From NCBI GenBank assembly GCA_902580565.1, contig CACHLD010000003.1, positions 1 through 64,000 on the forward strand: a DNA stretch of 64,000 nt, in the 5' to 3' direction. The notes below the pieces were generated by a model. That model made no database searches. It was not told the origin of the DNA and saw only the letters and a program-made list of their open reading frames with translations. The position numbers were made by a program, and so were the translations under genes. Below, piece after piece: positions 60,807 through 64,000 of this stretch; the stretch's first letter is position 1; each line of letters starts with the position of its first letter. This stretch comes from an uncultured Pelagibacteraceae bacterium. GTDB taxonomy: Bacteria > Pseudomonadota > Alphaproteobacteria > Pelagibacterales > Pelagibacteraceae.

Positions 60807-62052
60807 TTATTTTCCGTGCGAGCGACGGTTCCGCACCACCAGTAATAACAGGCTCGGATATGCTCATTGGAATGGGGTCGGTTTTCTCGAGCAGTCCAAC
60901 AACAGGTAGAACAACTATAAAATGTAGGAAATAATATATTGTACCCACTCTAGCTAATGCTAAATAAACTCCCTCAGCCGGCATTGCACCGACATAACCT
61001 AGCATTAGAACGTCTATAACTAAAATCCAAAAAAACTGTCTATAAATAGGTCTAAAAACTGCTGATCTTACTTTTGAAGTATCTAACCAAGGTAATACAA
61101 ATAAAATAAAAATTGCACTGAACATTAATATAACACCCCCTAATTTGTCTGGTACAGATCTCAAAATTGCGTAGAACGGTAATAAATACCACTCAGGAAC
61201 AATATGGGCAGGAGTAACTAATGGATTGGCAGGTATATAATTATCAGAGTGGCCCAAAACATTTGGTGAGAAAAATACAAAACCTGCAAATATAATCATG
61301 AACATTAATAGCGCAAATGCATCCTTAATTGTAATGTAGGGATGAAAAGGAACAGTATCTTTGGAGGGTTTCTTTATATCAATTCCAACAGGATTATTAT
61401 TTCCAGGTATGTGTAAAGCCCAAATATGTAAAACAACTAATCCAAGAATTAAGAAGGGAAATAAGTAGTGTAAGCTAAAAAATCTATTTAAAGTAGGATT
61501 GTCAACTGAGTATGCCCCCCATAACCAGGTAGTTATGCTATCTCCTACTAGTGGTATGGCACTAAACAAATTAGTTATTACTGTTGCTCCCCAAAAACTC
61601 ATTTGGCCCCAAGGTAATACGTAACCTAAAAAAGCAGCTGCCATCATCAGCAAATAGATCAATAGTCCCAGTATCCAAATTATTTCTCTTGGTGACTTGT
61701 AAGAGCCATAAAATAGAGATCTAAATATATGAATATAAACTGCTAAGAAAAACATAGACGCTCCATTACTATGGATGTATCTAATTAACCAGCCATAATT
61801 AACGTTACGCATAATATGTTCAACACTTCCAAATGCTAAATCCGCGTGAGCTACGTAATGCATTGCTAAAACTATTCCCGTAACAATTTGTGTTATTAAA
61901 CAAAAGGTCAAAATTCCACCAAACGTCCACCAATAATTTAAATTTTTTGGAGTTGGATAATCTGTTAAATGCGCACCTAAAGTTAATAATGGTAAACGAT
62001 CATTAAACCATTTTGCAGCTTTTGACTTAGGTACATATTCGTGTTCACTCAT
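60793..62052 (-). CDS. petB: Cytochrome b of the bc1 complex
   Basis: This is the membrane core of the bc1 complex with haems bL and bH and both quinone sites. Eight membrane segments are seen; key features are the haem-ligand helices ([34 protein letters not shown]), [20 protein letters not shown] and the Qo-site PEW in [20 protein letters not shown]. The length of 419 residues is typical of alphaproteobacterial proteins, longer than the cyanobacterial b6 form. Confidence 0.98.
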   Translation of the reverse strand: MSEHEYVPKSKAAKWFNDRLPLLTLGAHLTDYPTPKNLNYWWTFGGILTFCLITQIVTGIVLAMHYVAHADLAFGSVEHIMRNVNYGWLIRYIHSNGASMFFLAVYIHIFRSLFYGSYKSPREIIWILGLLIYLLMMAAAFLGYVLPWGQMSFWGATVITNLFSAIPLVGDSITTWLWGAYSVDNPTLNRFFSLHYLFPFLILGLVVLHIWALHIPGNNNPVGIDIKKPSKDTVPFHPYITIKDAFALLMFMIIFAGFVFFSPNVLGHSDNYIPANPLVTPAHIVPEWYLLPFYAILRSVPDKLGGVILMFSAIFILFVLPWLDTSKVRSAVFRPIYRQFFWILVIDVLMLGYVGAMPAEGVYLALARVGTIYYFLHFIVVLPVVGLLEKTDPIPMSISEPVITGGAEPSLARKINEKV

Positions 62053-62062
62053 AATTATTTAT

Positions 62063-62584
62063 TTATCCAATTTTGATGGTGTTATTATCTACGAACTCAA
62101 ATTTAGGTATCTCCATATTAGTAGGGGCAGGACCTTTTCTAACCCTACCAGATACATCGTAATGAGAGCCATGACACGGGCAGAACCATCCGTTGTAATC
62201 TCCTTTGTCTTTTAAAGGAACACATCCTAGATGAGTACAAACACCCAACATAACTAACCATTCGTCTTTACCTTCTTTTACTCTTTCTTCATCCTTTTGA
62301 GGATCGGGCAAATCGTCCAAGCTAACTGCTCTCGCCTCCTGTATTTCCTCTGGAGTTCTTCTTTTCAAAAAAACCGGTTTTCCTCTCCATAAAACTGTAA
62401 TCGATTTACCAGGTTCTATTTGGCTTATATCAACTTCTGTTGTCGCTAAGGCTTTTTGTGCCTTATCTGGGTTCATTTGGTCAATCATCGGCCAAATGAC
62501 TGCGCCGATACCTACCGCTCCAACCACGTAGCTAGCTGTAAATAAAAAATCACGTCTCTTAACTTTTTTCTCTTCTTTGCTCAT
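62063..62584 (-). CDS. petA: Rieske iron-sulfur subunit of the bc1 complex
   Basis: This is the [2Fe-2S] subunit. The ligands are seen in CTHLGC and CPCHGSHYD. The N-terminal KVKRRDFLFTASYVVGAVGIG carries the twin arginine and uncleaved membrane anchor of Tat-exported Rieske proteins (quoted in parts). The frame is open to an ATG at 62623, but the ATG at 62584 gives a normal N-terminus (MSKEEKKVKRRDF) and 173 residues, so I chose it. It is 10 bp ahead of petB. Confidence 0.96.
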   Translation of the reverse strand: MSKEEKKVKRRDFLFTASYVVGAVGIGAVIWPMIDQMNPDKAQKALATTEVDISQIEPGKSITVLWRGKPVFLKRRTPEEIQEARAVSLDDLPDPQKDEERVKEGKDEWLVMLGVCTHLGCVPLKDKGDYNGWFCPCHGSHYDVSGRVRKGPAPTNMEIPKFEFVDNNTIKIG

Positions 62585-62680
62585 TTGTAATGTGCTTATA
62601 ATATAATTATTAGATAAAACCATATTTTTAAAAATCTAGGGTCAGAATGACACATAAATATAGTAAATTAACCAATAATA

Positions 62681-63130
62681 ATGCACATAGTTCTATATAA
62701 ACCAGATATCCCTCAAAATACAGCAGCCATTATAAGATTAGGTGCTTGTTTAAATTTGAAGGTTCACATTATTGAGCCGTGTGGCTTTAACCTAAATGAT
62801 AAAAGGTTCAATCGTGTAGTAATGGACTATATGAACTATACTAAAATTTTTAGATATGAAGATTATAGTATGTTTTTAAAAAAAAATAAAAAATCTAGGA
62901 TAATTTTAATGACGACTAAAGCAAAAAAAATTTATTATAAATTCAAGTTTAAAAAAAACGATATGCTTTTATTTGGAAGAGAAAGCGCGGGTGTACCAGA
63001 GAATTTACATCAATCCATTAAGAATAAAGCTAAGATACCAATGAATAAAAGTGCTAGATCTTTAAATGTAGCTATGAGCGTAGCTATTATTTCTGCAGAG
63101 GCATTAAGACAAAATAAACTATTGAAATAA
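62681..63130 (+). CDS. trmL: tRNA (cytidine/uridine-34-2'-O)-methyltransferase TrmL
   Basis: This small SPOUT (trefoil-knot) enzyme of 149 residues methylates the ribose at the tRNA wobble position. Seen: MHIVLYKPDIPQNTAAIIRLGACL, LLFGRESAGVPENLH and the SAM-binding knot IPMNKSARSLNVAMSVAII (in parts). No extra domains are present, as expected for TrmL. It is divergent from petA (about 96 bp between starts) and shares its last base with the start of hemF. Confidence 0.93.
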   Translation: MHIVLYKPDIPQNTAAIIRLGACLNLKVHIIEPCGFNLNDKRFNRVVMDYMNYTKIFRYEDYSMFLKKNKKSRIILMTTKAKKIYYKFKFKKNDMLLFGRESAGVPENLHQSIKNKAKIPMNKSARSLNVAMSVAIISAEALRQNKLLK

Positions 63131-63954
63131 TGATAAATTTGAATTTTAGAAAAAAAATGGCTGATAATTGGTTTTCTTTCTTACAAGAACAAATTTGTAA
63201 AGAATTTCAACTATTGGAAAATAGTAGAATTAAATTTTCTAGAAGAGAGTGGAAAAAAGAAAAGACTAAAGAAGGTGGTGGAGTATCATACCTTTTATCT
63301 GGAGGAAAAATTTTCGATAAAGTCGGTGTAAACAAATCTACTGTATCCGGAAAATTCCAAAAGCAATTTAGATCAAAAATTTTAGGTGCTGGTAAGAATG
63401 GAGATTATTGGGCTTCTGGTATATCAGTTGTAGCACATATGAAAAATCCAAAGATACCTGCTATACATTTCAATACAAGATATATTGTAACAACTAAAGA
63501 ATGGTTTGGTGGTGGAATGGATGTCACCCCTAGTTTTGAAGACTTAAAAGAGAAAAAAATTGTTCATAAAAAATTACAAGAAATATGTTTTCAAAATAAA
63601 AAAAATTACAAAAAATATAAAAAATGGTGTGATAGATATTTTTACCTGCCTCATAGAAAAGAACCTAGAGGTATTGGAGGTATATTTTTTGATTACGAGA
63701 CAGACAATTGGGTAAAAAACTTTAAGTTTGTGCGTGAGCTTGGTTTGGCTTTCATAGATATTTCAAAAGAGATAATTAATAGAAAAAAAAAATATAAATG
63801 GATTATTAAAGATAAAGAAAAACAACTATTAAAAAGGGGAAGATACGTTGAGTTTAATCTTTTGTATGACAGGGGTACAAAATTTGGTTTAAATTCAGGT
63901 GGTAACATAGATTCAATTTTAATGTCTCTACCCCCTGAAGCAAAATGGAAATAA
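63130..63954 (+). CDS. hemF: Oxygen-dependent coproporphyrinogen III oxidase
   Basis: HemF converts coproporphyrinogen III to protoporphyrinogen IX using O2, in haem synthesis. Seen: GGGVSYLLSGGKIFDKVGVN, HFNTRYIVTTKEWFGGGMDVTP, PHRKEPRGIGGIFFDY and FNLLYDRGTKFGLNSGG, quoted in parts. At 274 residues it is a little shorter than E. coli HemF (299). The aerobic enzyme fits an oxygen-respiring lifestyle together with the bc1 complex. Confidence 0.95.
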   Translation: MINLNFRKKMADNWFSFLQEQICKEFQLLENSRIKFSRREWKKEKTKEGGGVSYLLSGGKIFDKVGVNKSTVSGKFQKQFRSKILGAGKNGDYWASGISVVAHMKNPKIPAIHFNTRYIVTTKEWFGGGMDVTPSFEDLKEKKIVHKKLQEICFQNKKNYKKYKKWCDRYFYLPHRKEPRGIGGIFFDYETDNWVKNFKFVRELGLAFIDISKEIINRKKKYKWIIKDKEKQLLKRGRYVEFNLLYDRGTKFGLNSGGNIDSILMSLPPEAKWK

Positions 63955-63955
63955 A

Positions 63956-64000
63956 ATGGAAAAAGAACCAATAACAGTTAGCGGACTTAAAAATTTAAAA
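63956..64000 (+). CDS. greA: Start of a probable transcription elongation factor GreA (cut by window edge)
   Basis: Fifteen codons are visible after an ATG directly behind hemF: MEKEPITVSGLKNLK. GreA proteins commonly start with such a short acidic stretch followed by P-hydrophobic-T-x-x-G-x-x-x-L. With only 15 residues this is a tentative call; the rest lies outside the window. Confidence 0.5.
   Translation, partial: MEKEPITVSGLKNLK

Overview
The window is a strongly A+T-rich, densely packed bacterial chromosome segment with very short intergenic gaps and many 1-30 bp gene overlaps. Gene content and family type (petP-petR regulators, petABC cytochrome bc1, hemF, MidA and ELM1 families, UbiK, yqeY-dnaG-rpoD divergent from carAB) point to an alphaproteobacterium. 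The streamlined A+T-rich style fits the SAR11/Pelagibacterales type best; this placement is inferred from style and gene order, not from a phylogeny. Almost everything is core housekeeping. I found no CRISPR array, insertion sequence, prophage, toxin-antitoxin pair or recognisable defence system.

Layout. 1-680: 5' part of an AsmA-like membrane-anchored gene (minus). 725-4479: uvrD and pepP (plus). 4468-25806: one long minus-strand division and cell-wall (dcw) block. Its transcription order is mraZ-ftsZ-rsmH-ftsL-ftsI-murE/F fusion-mraY-murD-ftsW-murG-murC-murB-ddl-ftsQ-ftsA-lpxC-bamD-ligA. ftsZ sits second instead of after ftsA, and murE and murF are one reading frame. The block starts at a sigma70-like promoter overlapped by three 10-bp-phased TGGG repeats resembling the MraZ operator. 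25961-26315: RNase P RNA with its own promoter. 26352-28460: an amidase and a divergent mlaA-mlaC pair. 28464-28897: an intact CAU tRNA gene plus a 53-bp copy of its 3' two-thirds, bracketing a tiny secreted-protein gene; this looks like a minimal tRNA-targeted insertion. 28948-31045: two cell-surface-type genes (GT-C glycosyltransferase, FkbM methyltransferase).

31099-35272: rpoD, dnaG and yqeY (minus). 35396-39809: carAB (plus). 39815-41414: a 2OG-Fe(II) oxygenase and an ELM1-family protein (minus). 41436-43336: trxB with a J1-crystallin/ADP-ribosylglycohydrolase-like gene. 43356-44555: aspartate-type aminotransferase (minus). 44597-50298: uvrB, a pteridine-reductase-like SDR, folB, uvrC and pgsA (plus). 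50295-51182: ilvE (minus). 51260-53664: petP (MarR), petR (response regulator) and a sensor kinase. 53653-53889: ubiK (minus). 53941-56548: lgt-midA-pgeF. 56658-60047: prs, rplY, pth and ychF. 60024-62584: petABC (minus). 62681-64000: trmL, hemF and the first codons of a probable greA.

Functionally the window joins septum and peptidoglycan synthesis, nucleotide-excision repair (uvrB, uvrC, uvrD, ligA), replication and transcription initiation (dnaG, rpoD), pyrimidine/arginine, purine-precursor and folate metabolism (carAB, prs, folB), and respiration (petABC, petPR, ubiK, hemF). The observations most worth a second look are the tRNA-fragment mini-island, the displaced ftsZ, the operator-like repeats at the dcw promoter, the murE-murF fusion, the ligand-poor DnaG zinc domain, and the glycohydrolase homologue with a rewritten metal motif.
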